The position numbers were made by a program, and so were the translations under genes. Of a stretch of 30,085 nt of DNA, positions 9,735 through 18,050 are shown in pieces (positions within the stretch are counted from its first letter, which is position 1; each line of letters starts with the position of its first letter). A model generated the notes under the pieces. It was not told where the DNA came from. It saw only the letters and a program-made list of their open reading frames with translations, and did no database searches. Source of the stretch: a virus; the IMG/VR virus record IMGVR_UViG_3300027833_000165, positions 1-30,085 of that record; one strand, given 5' to 3'.

Positions 9735-11563
9735 TATTTCAAGGCTTTTCTGTTTCCAGCCTGTACTCTAGTGTATATCGTCCTAGGCACTGGCGTTGGG
9801 TCGAAGTTAACAGACAGAGCTGCTTCTGCATTAATTAGAGCTTTATCAACAATCTCGTCACCATCACGATCTTGCCATCCGCCTCTAAAGACTGCAACTT
9901 CCTCTTTCTCCATAATTATATCACCCCACTGGTCTAAGCCAGCAACAGTGTACGGTATTACTGTAGTTTCATCAACGTCAACGACCCTGACTTCTTCTAC
10001 TTTTTTGAAAAAGATATATTTTTGCTTACCGTTACCTATGTCTTCTAAGACTACTGGCTCTTGTGGTTGAACGGTTGTTGTAACCGACTCGAAGTAACCT
10101 AGTCTTCTAGCTGTTTCTTCAGTTTCTGAAATAAACCTAACGTTAACAGCATCAATACCTTCTATTTCCTCTAGAATATAGACAATATCAGATTTAGGCA
10201 GCTTATCTCTTCTTGTTACATTTAACATGTAATCACTTACCTTTGCTCTGACATCATTAAAAATCTCTTCTTTGTTAAACCCTGAAAAATATCTAATATT
10301 AATATCCATACTATATTTTCTAACCTGAGGTTTTACAAATACAACTTCAGTCGTAACCATTTGCTGGCCACTATCCTGAATTACTTGTCCCATTTTATCA
10401 TATTCATTTTGGTCAAAGAACATTTCATTCTCTGGGATAGAGAAGTAATCTTGACCTGAAATTAATTTCTTTTTTACATCCGGAATCGCAAAAATATAGA
10501 TAACGTTATCATCATCTAAGTATTCATCCGAAGTAGTATTGTAAGCATCTATGTACGAGAATAATCCATATCTTGATAAGAAGTATTCGTAATTATCTGG
10601 AGTCGCTAAAACAAAAGATTTTGAAGCAAGAGGTGTCATGATTTTTGTAAAGTCAGTAGACTCTCTTTCTGCTCCCATTTTTGGAGATGAAGTACATGTA
10701 ATATCTAAGAACTCATTTAGGTCATGTTCGCCTCCTAAAGAATCAGTTCCCTCTGCATCCCATTTAAAAGTAATATCTCTACCATCATCAATGTTACCCA
10801 TTGCACCATCATGGTTTACATATTCTACTTCAATAGTAGATCCTAGCGGCGGTATTGCACCAAATGCATCATTACCAAAATAAACATCAATACCTCCGGA
10901 GATACCTGTTTTTAATAAATAACCTTTTTCTTTATTTAATAAGTCATATAATGAAACATGTTTAGTCCATTTTTCACCGTTTACAGAAACACTAACTTTA
11001 GAGTGATCTGATAATTTCTTTGTTTGCACATTAAAAGATTGTAGCTTTTCACCAGTACCAGTTAATGTTTGTCTTTCATATTTACCTTGAATAATACCAC
11101 ACTTAACCATGTTCATAGAAGATTTTTCTAATCGGTATCTATCGTTTGAAGATAATAAAGTATAAGTTAAATTATTTAATTCACATTTTAACTCAGCTCT
11201 TGCATCTATATTTAATCCAGTACCTGCAATCTTACCTAGGTCAGCTCCTGGCTTCCATCTAAATTGAATCTCACCAGTTGAAGCAAAACCTCTTGTTGCA
11301 TCGTGGCCTGTTAGCCTCGACATACCATATATAGATTCTGCTTGTTGCGCAGTATATATGTTTTGTTCAACCACAGCATCCTCAATATAAAACATGATAA
11401 GTTCATATAGCTCTGAGAATACAGAAATAATTTGAGCAAAAGGAGAAGCTTCTGTAAAAAGAGTATTAGCCCTTTTGTAAACTCTACTTATGTAGGTTCT
11501 TGTATCAGCTTTAATTGCTGCTGCGTTATTTCTAACTGTCTCTAAAAATTTTAGTTGTGCCAT
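9734..11563 (-). CDS. Baseplate wedge protein, gp6 / baseplate J-like (609 aa)
   Basis: The gp6/J family forms the ring of the contractile-tail baseplate that links wedges around the hub. The N-terminal ~100 residues are helical (VFSELYELIMFYIEDAVVEQ). They are followed by the typical entry segment AESIYGMSRLTGHDATRGFAS and a beta-rich domain (TGEIQFRWKPGADLGKIAGT), as in J/gp6 proteins. The middle contains the SGQDYFSIPENEMFFDQNEY region. The C-terminal part carries VRKYSMDINIRYFSGFNKEE with an alpha/beta repeat ending in INVRF-like strands (residues ~400-480), matching the family. Length is close to T4 gp6 (660 aa). It sits just downstream of the gp25-like gene, the conserved W-J/gp25-gp6 pair, which strengthens the call. 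Confidence 0.85.
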   Translation of the reverse strand: MAQLKFLETVRNNAAAIKADTRTYISRVYKRANTLFTEASPFAQIISVFSELYELIMFYIEDAVVEQNIYTAQQAESIYGMSRLTGHDATRGFASTGEIQFRWKPGADLGKIAGTGLNIDARAELKCELNNLTYTLLSSNDRYRLEKSSMNMVKCGIIQGKYERQTLTGTGEKLQSFNVQTKKLSDHSKVSVSVNGEKWTKHVSLYDLLNKEKGYLLKTGISGGIDVYFGNDAFGAIPPLGSTIEVEYVNHDGAMGNIDDGRDITFKWDAEGTDSLGGEHDLNEFLDITCTSSPKMGAERESTDFTKIMTPLASKSFVLATPDNYEYFLSRYGLFSYIDAYNTTSDEYLDDDNVIYIFAIPDVKKKLISGQDYFSIPENEMFFDQNEYDKMGQVIQDSGQQMVTTEVVFVKPQVRKYSMDINIRYFSGFNKEEIFNDVRAKVSDYMLNVTRRDKLPKSDIVYILEEIEGIDAVNVRFISETEETARRLGYFESVTTTVQPQEPVVLEDIGNGKQKYIFFKKVEEVRVVDVDETTVIPYTVAGLDQWGDIIMEKEEVAVFRGGWQDRDGDEIVDKALINAEAALSVNFDPTPVPRTIYTRVQAGNRKALK

Positions 11564-11579
11564 TTATTATTTATCTCTT

Positions 11580-11936
11580 TTATCTTAGGTTTATTTGTAC
11601 TAGATATTTACTGTCGATTGTAATATCAATATAAGCAATATCTCTCACAGTACCTTTAAAGAATTTTACATTAGTTGCAACCCTATATTTTGTAGCAAGT
11701 GGGCAATAAGTTCTTATTTGATTTGTAATTTCTTGTTTAATATTAAACTCATTTTGATTTAATGAGTAAACTAAATCCTCAAGATTACAACCAAACCCTG
11801 GAGAACCCAAGACTTCGGTTTTTCTAGTAAACAAGGTGGTTTCAATTTGAGTAATTAACTGCTCGATCTCACCGTTATTTTGTAACTGCGTCGCGTTGTA
11901 ATTTGGGTCACCTATGTATTTAATATAAAATTCCAT
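11580..11936 (-). CDS. Baseplate wedge protein, gp25/W-like (118 aa)
   Basis: GPW/gp25 family proteins are small sheath-nucleating wedge components near the hub. The diagnostic stretch TEVLGSPGFGCNLEDLVYS (residues ~40-58) matches the family signature, an Arg/Glu-loop followed by PxFG, a Leu pair and a helix. A second half with VKFFKGTVRDIAYIDITI fits the family's C-terminal strands. Length 118 aa is close to T4 gp25 (132). It is followed after 16 nt by the gp6-like gene. No lysozyme activity should be assumed; the old 'gp25-like lysozyme' label is historical. Confidence 0.88.
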   Translation of the reverse strand: MEFYIKYIGDPNYNATQLQNNGEIEQLITQIETTLFTRKTEVLGSPGFGCNLEDLVYSLNQNEFNIKQEITNQIRTYCPLATKYRVATNVKFFKGTVRDIAYIDITIDSKYLVQINLR

Positions 11937-11956
11937 TTATATATGTATTCGGCTTA

Positions 11957-12799
11957 TTATGAGTGGAACATATAGTCCACACCTTCGTCGCCCTTAATTT
12001 CCTCTACTATCGACTCTAACTCGGTGTCTCCCATGTCTTTAATAGCATCATAATCAAATTCTACATTACCTGGTAATGCAAACTTAAATATACCTAATTT
12101 AGCACCTAAAGATTGCTTTATCTTTGCAGAGCAATATCTAAAGAAAATCTCATCTGAATAAAGTGCACAATCAGATATAGTTTCGTATACCTGTAGTATA
12201 CAATCTCCTTTCGGAGTGTCTCCCATTATTTTCAGCTTACCATTTAGTCTAGCATACTGAAAGCTAATAGGGTTTTCTAAAATCTGTCTTGACATATCTG
12301 CCAATGACGCATTTAGTACATAATATTGTAATTCTTCGGCTGCTTCTGCTGGACCAGATCCATCATACATACCTCTAAATAACATTTTGTCTAGCGAAAA
12401 ATCACCACCACCTTGAAATCTAACATCCATACCTTGACCTGTTCCATTAAAGCCAGAAGCTAAATCATGTACTCCAAAAACTGAATAGACTGCGCCTCCA
12501 CCATCAGCGTTAGCTCCCGGTAGGTTTAAACATCTATGCTTTTTAAAATAATCGGATTCAAAAACATTTTTAGGAACAACATAATAGTTTTCTAATACAG
12601 AATCTTCATATTGCTTATAGAACCATTTTTTAGCTCTCTTAATAATGTTCATGATTTCTCTTTGCGGTAAATTAACTGGAACCATACAAGCACCTGTTAA
12701 ATCATCCCCAAGCTCTGCTAAAAACTCATTTTGGCAGTTTTGCCCAAAATCTCTTTCAGTGCCTAAGTTAGTATTGTTACCTTCTCTAATTTCGCTCAT
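11957..12799 (-). CDS. Neck-type/virion structural protein of T4-like phages (280 aa)
   Basis: The pattern fits a family often labelled neck or structural protein in T4-like phages. It has an N-terminal helix with AKKWFYKQYEDSVLENYYVV, a central IS-QYARLNGKLKIMGDTP segment, then DEIFFRYCSAKIKQSLGAKL and GIFKFALPGNVEFD near residues 215-255. In relatives the last segment reads roughly 'ALxKxxWGxNLxKFxxxxLPGG'. Here the Trp is missing and the second Gly of LPGG is Asn. A glycine-rich loop (residues ~95-140) is an unusual insertion. It starts 2 nt after the amidoligase stop and precedes the gp25-like gene. Whether it is neck or baseplate cannot be settled from sequence alone. Confidence 0.65.
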   Translation of the reverse strand: MSEIREGNNTNLGTERDFGQNCQNEFLAELGDDLTGACMVPVNLPQREIMNIIKRAKKWFYKQYEDSVLENYYVVPKNVFESDYFKKHRCLNLPGANADGGGAVYSVFGVHDLASGFNGTGQGMDVRFQGGGDFSLDKMLFRGMYDGSGPAEAAEELQYYVLNASLADMSRQILENPISFQYARLNGKLKIMGDTPKGDCILQVYETISDCALYSDEIFFRYCSAKIKQSLGAKLGIFKFALPGNVEFDYDAIKDMGDTELESIVEEIKGDEGVDYMFHS

Positions 12800-12801
12800 T
12801 C

Positions 12802-14115
12802 TTACGCTTTAATTTTTTTACTTACAATAACTTCAGTCTCATCAGAGAATCTAACATGAGGCCCGACCCCACCTTCTCTGAAAATACCTCCATTCATTTT
12901 GCCTTTAAATATACCGTCCCTGCCAAAAACAAAACAGTTGTTCAAAGTACAACTCCCATGTACAAAACTAGACTCTACTTTAGAGTCCCAAACCTCTGTA
13001 CCTTGGTATAGATTTGATCTTAATATTTGAGCACCTTTGATTTTACATCCGTATAAATCACAGTTTTCAATATTACCCGATAATTCACAGTCTACAAATT
13101 CAAAACCATCTAATAAATATGAAGTTTTAAACTTACCATCCTTAACCTGAACCCCTGAAAAATCAGAATCATAGTTAATTGTGCCCTCTTCCATTCCTCC
13201 GTTTGACAATAGATCTAGTACTTTTAACTTAAATCTTTCCCATTGAACTCTAATAACCTGCGGATTATCTTGCAAATCTACTAGTATATGTATCTTAGGC
13301 CAATGTTTATTTACGGCGGTATAGTCTTTTAATACTGCTGAAAGCGGTGCATTTTTCTGCAAAATCCTTTTCATCTCGATTTTATTCTCGGCAGTAAACT
13401 TAGGATTAAAGCAAGATTTCCATACAGACATAATAAACATTTCCGCTAAATGTAAAATATCATCACCTCTTTTTTCATAATCTTTACCACCAATATATCT
13501 AAACTCTAAATAGTTCTTTTGTGCTTTCTCAAAGTTAATACCATAATATTTAGTATTGGCAAACGTAAAGTTATCTGAGCTAATTAGATTTTCATTGTAA
13601 TAAAAGGCTTCATTTTTAGGCATAACCCATTTAATAGACTTTGCATAAGTTGAATTCTCTCTATTAGGGAAATATTTGTAAACCCTTTTCTCATCAAATT
13701 CTAAAATAAACTTTAAAATATTCATTTTAGATACCATCATAGGATCTATTAAAAAATCAGGATTGAAAGACATATTAAGGTGAATAGAAGCACGGTCAGT
13801 TGTATAACCATTTGCTTTAATCCATCCTAACATTTTAATAATAACTAATCTAGCATCTCGATATGGCATAGGTCCAGTAACTAATTCAATTAGTCCTTTA
13901 CCACCAGACATATCTGGTTCCATTTTAAAAACATCTTTGCTAGGTTGAAAGTCAGAATGGGCCTTATCTTCTACTTTAATCTTGCGATTAAGTAGCTTAG
14001 ATAAAGCTTTCTGTGTCTCTTCGATCTCTAAGTTAGAATAGAATTCAAACTCGATACCCATTTGACTTCCGTTCAGTATCGAAATTCTACTAGAGTCTCT
14101 ATTTAGTTTTTGCAT
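12802..14115 (-). CDS. Putative amidoligase (Amidoligase_2-like) with C-terminal beta-helix/pentapeptide-like domain (437 aa)
   Basis: Amidoligases of the glutamine-synthetase-like fold make ATP-dependent amide bonds. The expected motifs appear in order: a GIEFEF strand with the metal-binding Glu pair E22/E24; E77 in LIELVTGPM; H112 in ASIHLNMSF, the usual 'HxH' strand position with one His; R152 in FPNRENSTYAKS; and the EFR motif at 204-206 (YLEFRYIGG). Residues ~305-425 change to a repetitive turn-rich pattern (FEFVDCELSGNIENCDLYGC, then NNCFVFGRDGIFKGKMNGG), resembling pentapeptide or right-handed beta-helix coils. The gene starts the second structural operon behind its own candidate promoter, with the neck-type protein only 2 nt downstream. 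The substrate is unknown: a virion protein, a peptide tag or a cell-wall peptide are all possible. Family assignment is by motif reading. Confidence 0.75.
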   Translation of the reverse strand: MQKLNRDSSRISILNGSQMGIEFEFYSNLEIEETQKALSKLLNRKIKVEDKAHSDFQPSKDVFKMEPDMSGGKGLIELVTGPMPYRDARLVIIKMLGWIKANGYTTDRASIHLNMSFNPDFLIDPMMVSKMNILKFILEFDEKRVYKYFPNRENSTYAKSIKWVMPKNEAFYYNENLISSDNFTFANTKYYGINFEKAQKNYLEFRYIGGKDYEKRGDDILHLAEMFIMSVWKSCFNPKFTAENKIEMKRILQKNAPLSAVLKDYTAVNKHWPKIHILVDLQDNPQVIRVQWERFKLKVLDLLSNGGMEEGTINYDSDFSGVQVKDGKFKTSYLLDGFEFVDCELSGNIENCDLYGCKIKGAQILRSNLYQGTEVWDSKVESSFVHGSCTLNNCFVFGRDGIFKGKMNGGIFREGGVGPHVRFSDETEVIVSKKIKA

Positions 14116-14140
14116 ATTGAGAGTATAATATTACTTTCAA

Positions 14141-14148
14141 TATATATC
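14141..14148 (-). promoter_or_regulatory. Candidate late promoter for the amidoligase/wedge operon
   Basis: The minus strand reads GATATATATT, 26 nt before the amidoligase ATG, in a 50-nt gap. It is one of four GATATATAWW copies that each sit upstream of a minus-strand transcription unit. A small inverted repeat, ATCTC-AGAA-GAGAT (14150-14163), lies just upstream, directly after the S1 stop codon; without a U-tract it is a weak terminator at best. Confidence 0.5.
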
Positions 14149-14165
14149 AATCTCTTCTGAGATAG

Positions 14166-15458
14166 TTATTGGGGCATCTTTAAAAAGACCTTCATTGTTG
14201 CCTCGTCAATTCTAGTAATCTGAACGGTTATTTTATCACCAGGGTTAAATACAGACATAGTCTCCTCACCTATTTCGCTAACATGTAGCAATCCAGTCAC
14301 ACCCTCTTCGATTGTAATGAATAAACCATAATCTTTTTTAGACTTTACAGTTGCCTCTACCACAGAAGGTATTTGGTATCTCGTAGAAATATTTATCCAA
14401 GGGTTAACCTCGACTACATCTTTCTGTGTTAGGGTAATCTTCCTATTACTAATAATATCTTTTACCTTAAATTTAATTGGATCTCCAGGTTTAATATCTC
14501 TAGCTTTAAATCTAGTTAAAGTTTCTTCGTCTAGGTCATTATTGTGAATCATACCAGTTAAACATTTGCTAAACTCTACGAATACACCATACTTAGCTGT
14601 ACCTGTTACTAGCCCTTCTCTTTCTATCTCAATGCTCTGTTTTAATTCTTCTATTGCAGTTGGTATAAGTGCTTGTAAATATTTTCTATGTGAAACTACA
14701 ATCGTACCTCTATCTGGAGAGAAACTAACCGGTACTACATAAATCTCTTCGCCAACAATAGAGCTGAAATCAGATAATTTATTTATACCTGCTAATGAAC
14801 CTGGCATAAAGCAACTAATACCTTGTACTGTAACTACATAACCACCTTTATCAATCATACTATTAACAGTACCAATCCATGCAGTTCTACCTTCATCAAT
14901 TGCATCTCTAAGATCCATGAATGTTTTATGTTTGACACCACCTGTAATCGTACCTGTAATCGTACCTTTTGTTTCTGTAATTAAGACTGCGGTTTCATCT
15001 CCAACAGAAGATGCTTGAACCTCAGCAGACTCTTTACCAAACTTAACATAGACTAATTCTCTATAATTTATATCTACAGTTATATAGTCTCGATCAATCG
15101 CGTGAATAGTACCCTCGTGGATTTCACCCTCATTAACAACCGGCTTAATATCTTTGCCGTAATTTTCCATCATATCATATAACTCTTGTGCATAGGGCTC
15201 TCTCGAGTATACCTTATCACCGTCATTAGTTTTAATATGCGGATTAGGAGTTCTATTTCTAGTAGGACACGTACCTTCGTAAGCTTCCCAAAGGAACTCT
15301 CCGTTTTCATCATAAAATTCTGCGTGGGGGTTTGCAGGTTTTTCTTTAGCTTCTGTTTTAGCTTCTACCTGCTCTTGTGTATTTTGAGTCTTTTCTTCGA
15401 CTGCGATTGTTGTGGTTACATCTTGACCGATGCGTTTTCTTTTAGCGTTTGCTGACAT
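14166..15458 (-). CDS. Phage ribosomal-protein-S1-like protein with four S1 domains (430 aa)
   Basis: S1 domains are OB-fold RNA-binding modules; bacterial bS1 (rpsA) brings mRNA to the 30S subunit. Four repeats are visible at about residues 112-165 (degenerate), 192-262, 280-347 and 363-428. The last two are clear, with GLVTGTAKYGVFVEF and VKSKKDYGLFITIEEGVTG, then LLHVSEIG and the usual PGD-I-V-I endings. A Lys/Glu/Thr-rich disordered N-terminus (1-40) precedes a unique segment with FYDENGEFLWEAYEG. Cellular S1 of many bacteria has six repeats, so this is a shorter version. It is monocistronic or first in its unit, with a GATATATA element 42 nt upstream and the amidoligase promoter after it. 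The role may be to bias translation or protect phage mRNA; this is inference. Confidence 0.85.
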   Translation of the reverse strand: MSANAKRKRIGQDVTTTIAVEEKTQNTQEQVEAKTEAKEKPANPHAEFYDENGEFLWEAYEGTCPTRNRTPNPHIKTNDGDKVYSREPYAQELYDMMENYGKDIKPVVNEGEIHEGTIHAIDRDYITVDINYRELVYVKFGKESAEVQASSVGDETAVLITETKGTITGTITGGVKHKTFMDLRDAIDEGRTAWIGTVNSMIDKGGYVVTVQGISCFMPGSLAGINKLSDFSSIVGEEIYVVPVSFSPDRGTIVVSHRKYLQALIPTAIEELKQSIEIEREGLVTGTAKYGVFVEFSKCLTGMIHNNDLDEETLTRFKARDIKPGDPIKFKVKDIISNRKITLTQKDVVEVNPWINISTRYQIPSVVEATVKSKKDYGLFITIEEGVTGLLHVSEIGEETMSVFNPGDKITVQITRIDEATMKVFLKMPQ

Positions 15459-15499
15459 TTATTTTTTATTTAAAAGGTTATACTATCTTAGTAACATAT

Positions 15500-15507
15500 T
15501 ATATATC
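15500..15507 (-). promoter_or_regulatory. Candidate late promoter for the S1-like gene
   Basis: The minus strand reads GATATATAAT, 42 nt before the ATG at 15458. It is identical over ten bases to the copy at 418-425. The leader between it and the ATG is A/T-rich without a Shine-Dalgarno sequence. Confidence 0.5.
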
Positions 15508-15666
15508 TACTTAAAAATTCTTTTTATCCAAGTGTATTTTTTTTCTAGAATTTAAACAATTGGTGTTTTCATATAAGCTATCTATCTAGCTCAAAAGAGT
15601 TGGCTTTTCTTACAAAATAGTTACCAAATAATTTTTTTATGTCAATTATTTTTCGTATATTAGTAC

Positions 15667-15672
15667 TATAAT
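15667..15672 (+). promoter_or_regulatory. Candidate -10 element (TATAAT) for the plus-strand ORF
   Basis: A perfect TATAAT lies 18 nt before the ATG at 15691, in the right place for a very short leader. No good TTGACA-type -35 is visible 16-19 nt upstream. An alternative TATTTTTC at 15647-15654 is one mismatch from the Bacteroidota TAnnTTTG box. It differs from the minus-strand GATATATA elements, so this gene may be expressed at another time. Confidence 0.35.
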
Positions 15673-15690
15673 AAAACAAATAAATAATAT

Positions 15691-16089
15691 ATGAGTAAAT
15701 TTAATGTAAACGAAGTAACTTGCAACGGAGTAGGCGGTCATGGTTACCAGGCCGTTCTTAAGCATAAAGATGCAATCTTAGAAATCTGTCAAGATGTCAG
15801 AGATCTTATCGGTATTGAAAAACTATGGGAACTAGCAACTGCAGATCCTAATGTTGATTATCACCAAGGTACTAGGTTTAATTCTGTAGAGGATAATGCT
15901 TATAGACTTATCTCTGGAATTGCAAATCATGTATCTGAGTATTTGCCAAACAGCTTGCTAGTCGAGATGCACGTAGGAGCCATCCTACCGATGTTAACTA
16001 TGGAAGAAAAGGTAATACTTGTTACTGATGCTTGTAGGGACTGTGCGTCTGCAGACCATTGGTATACATACGAAAAGGATTGGGGTTAA
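15691..16089 (+). CDS. Lone plus-strand protein of unknown function (132 aa)
   Basis: The function is not recognised. The protein is acidic and mostly helical, starting MSKFNVNEVTCNGVGGHGYQ and containing EICQDVRDLIGIEKLWELA and a C-terminal ACRDCASADHWYTYEKDW. The C-R-D-C pair plus nearby His residues could bind a metal but is too sparse to claim. It has a start context as A/T-rich as its neighbours (ATAAATAATAT before ATG) and no antisense gene, so it is likely real. Its TAA shares two bases with the TAA of the convergent 653-aa gene, leaving no room for a terminator between them. It is the only gene on this strand; opposite orientation inside the virion cluster suggests an accessory or regulatory gene inserted later. 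Confidence 0.75.
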   Translation: MSKFNVNEVTCNGVGGHGYQAVLKHKDAILEICQDVRDLIGIEKLWELATADPNVDYHQGTRFNSVEDNAYRLISGIANHVSEYLPNSLLVEMHVGAILPMLTMEEKVILVTDACRDCASADHWYTYEKDWG

Positions 16090-18047
16090 AATACAATCGG
16101 TACAAAACCTACCATTGGAACTGGTCCAGCAGGAGTTGGAATACCACCAAGATAAAGTAGTTTAAATTCTAGTAGATGTAGGGCATAAGCTCCTGCAACT
16201 GCTGTTGCTGTAGCATTAGATGCTGGCGCTTGAGTTCCAGGTGTTGCAAAAGACTTACCTGTATTCCAAGCTCTTCTTAGATTATTTGCTAAACGATTTG
16301 CACTACCATAATAAATTGGAATGTAAATACCTGTTAGAGGCGGTGCAATTAAAGCTGGTGGAGCAGAGGGTGTTGGTTTAAATGGTTTAACAATACAAGC
16401 ATACCAATATGCTATTGTAACTCTCGCCATCATCATATAAGGATCTCCACTATAAGACTTACCTCCAGGCGTTGAACCACTTGGATCCCATGGATGTCCA
16501 ACATCAGTCATTGGTTCTTCACAATTTTCTGCAGCTCTAATCGCACAAAGAACTCTATGATATTCAAATTTATATTGAGTACCTGCAGCGCCGCCATTCC
16601 AATTGTCTCCATTCCAACCTAGTGCTAAGAATGCATAGCCAGGTTTTGACTTACCCATAAACTTAAGATCGTCAGTAGCTCTAGCTGCTGCATCTAACTT
16701 TTCTTTAGGTGGGCATTTTCTCCATTTGTTTTTCCACTCAGCATCTCTATATTTTTGTTTTACCCAGTTATTAGATTTAGGATATTTAATACGATCTTTT
16801 CCAAATTGAGCTTTGAGATTATTAACAACATAAGGAGTTGTATTATTTAAACCTATGTTATCTCTAATACCAGGATAATATGTAAATGTTGCGATTACAT
16901 TCATGGTCAAGATTTTAGGTTTTAAAGATGTATCCCCTTCAAAATCTCTAGCCACTTGAATCTTATATCGATTAATAGGACAAACTGCTGGAGTTACATC
17001 TACCTCTTCATCGTTTATTATTTTTGGAAACTCAAGATCTTTTGCAGGAGTTCGCTTGATTCTCTTTTCTAATTCAGAGTTAGTACCTACAGTTTGGAAA
17101 TCATTTTCATTTTTTGGATGAGCAGCCAATATTCCGTACTTAACCATTTTAGATACATTGTCAGCTAGTAACTTATAGTCATAACCTGCATTTTCAATAT
17201 CGTTTCTACAATTACTACTAATATTCTCATAGCCAGAGTTATTATTACCAAAACTGGAGCTACTAGAGTAATTCTCTTTACCTAAATGACATGCCCATAC
17301 AAAATAATCCCATCTTGCATTTCCAGTCGTCATAAATTGATAACCCATTAGAAGTCTATTAGCAAATATTACTTCTAGTTCTTCTTGGCTTTCATCTCCG
17401 CTTAAACATGGAAATTGATAAAACTTAAATTTATATAAGTTATAGTTTTGTACATTCTCACCAGTGGTAAACTTGTTAAAGGCTTTATTATTTTCTACTT
17501 CTAGGGCTGCTATAGTTTCTGCATCTGGTTCTTCAACTTCAGGACAGAAATCAGCATAGGCAGGATGTGACTCTTTACCCATCTCAATTAGATTACCATC
17601 CTCATCGTATTGGTCTTGTAAAGGTATATCACCTTCTCTTAAAAGTCTTTCGAATGCAATACCATACCCCTCTTTTAAAAGAGTCTCAGCACCCCCGTTA
17701 TTAATATGGGTTTCTCCAACATGAGTTTGCGCCGCACCTTTAACTGCATCTAAATAGTGTTGAGCAACCTGTTTACCAAAGTCATATCTACCGGAAAGTG
17801 GATTAATATCATTTGCATTAACCATAGTTGCAGGGTTAGTAGCTAAGACTGCATTTGCAGGATTACCTACCGGAGAAAGACCTCCACTTAAAATAGATTT
17901 TTGTGGACCTGATGGTTTACCTAAAGAAACTTCAGCGCCAATCTTAGGTGCTTCATAAGAAACTCCTGCACCGCCTGGTTTAGTAAACTCTTGACTTTGT
18001 AGCGTACTCGCTAAGTCCTTAATAAATGGAGGCCACTTTGCAGGCAT
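16086..18047 (-). CDS. Hub-operon virion structural protein with hydrophobic Pro-rich C-terminus (653 aa)
   Basis: The family is not recognised. It is the last gene of the hub operon, 3 nt after the OB spike gene. The N-terminus (MPAKWPPFIKDLASTLQSQE) is followed by a Pro/Gly/Asn-rich, probably flexible region to about residue 95. The middle is globular and Cys-containing, with a Ser/Asn-rich loop (ENYSSSSSFGNNNSGYENIS) near 260. The last ~110 residues are striking: a Pro-rich hydrophobic run (PPALIAPPLTGIYIPIYYG), an Ala-rich helix-like stretch, then LLYLGGIPTPAGPVPMVGF and a hydrophobic end. That tail could contact membrane or a hub cavity. No lysozyme or peptidase motif was found. A structural or tail-tip role is inferred from context. 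Confidence 0.7.
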   Translation of the reverse strand: MPAKWPPFIKDLASTLQSQEFTKPGGAGVSYEAPKIGAEVSLGKPSGPQKSILSGGLSPVGNPANAVLATNPATMVNANDINPLSGRYDFGKQVAQHYLDAVKGAAQTHVGETHINNGGAETLLKEGYGIAFERLLREGDIPLQDQYDEDGNLIEMGKESHPAYADFCPEVEEPDAETIAALEVENNKAFNKFTTGENVQNYNLYKFKFYQFPCLSGDESQEELEVIFANRLLMGYQFMTTGNARWDYFVWACHLGKENYSSSSSFGNNNSGYENISSNCRNDIENAGYDYKLLADNVSKMVKYGILAAHPKNENDFQTVGTNSELEKRIKRTPAKDLEFPKIINDEEVDVTPAVCPINRYKIQVARDFEGDTSLKPKILTMNVIATFTYYPGIRDNIGLNNTTPYVVNNLKAQFGKDRIKYPKSNNWVKQKYRDAEWKNKWRKCPPKEKLDAAARATDDLKFMGKSKPGYAFLALGWNGDNWNGGAAGTQYKFEYHRVLCAIRAAENCEEPMTDVGHPWDPSGSTPGGKSYSGDPYMMMARVTIAYWYACIVKPFKPTPSAPPALIAPPLTGIYIPIYYGSANRLANNLRRAWNTGKSFATPGTQAPASNATATAVAGAYALHLLEFKLLYLGGIPTPAGPVPMVGFVPIVF

Positions 18048-18050
18048 AGC

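Larger units (their letters stand above)
15459..15690. other. Divergent intergenic region between S1-like and plus-strand ORF
   Basis: This 232-bp very AT-rich gap is the largest in the window. It holds the GATATATA element for S1 on the minus strand and a TATAAT element for the plus-strand gene. Several T-runs and weak hairpins are visible, for example AAAAG and CTTTT arms near 15594-15609, but none is a convincing terminator. I see no tRNA or other RNA gene. Confidence 0.5.

Noticed and set aside
15186-15455. 89-aa plus-strand frame ending in a Phe/Cys-rich hydrophobic stretch
   Set aside because: It is antisense to the N-terminus of the S1-like gene; the hydrophobic run is the reverse of Lys/Glu codons there, not a membrane segment.
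15594-15615. Possible terminator (AAAAG and CTTTT arms) in the divergent gap
   Set aside because: The stem is only five weak pairs with no proper U-tract, and there is no upstream plus-strand gene to terminate.
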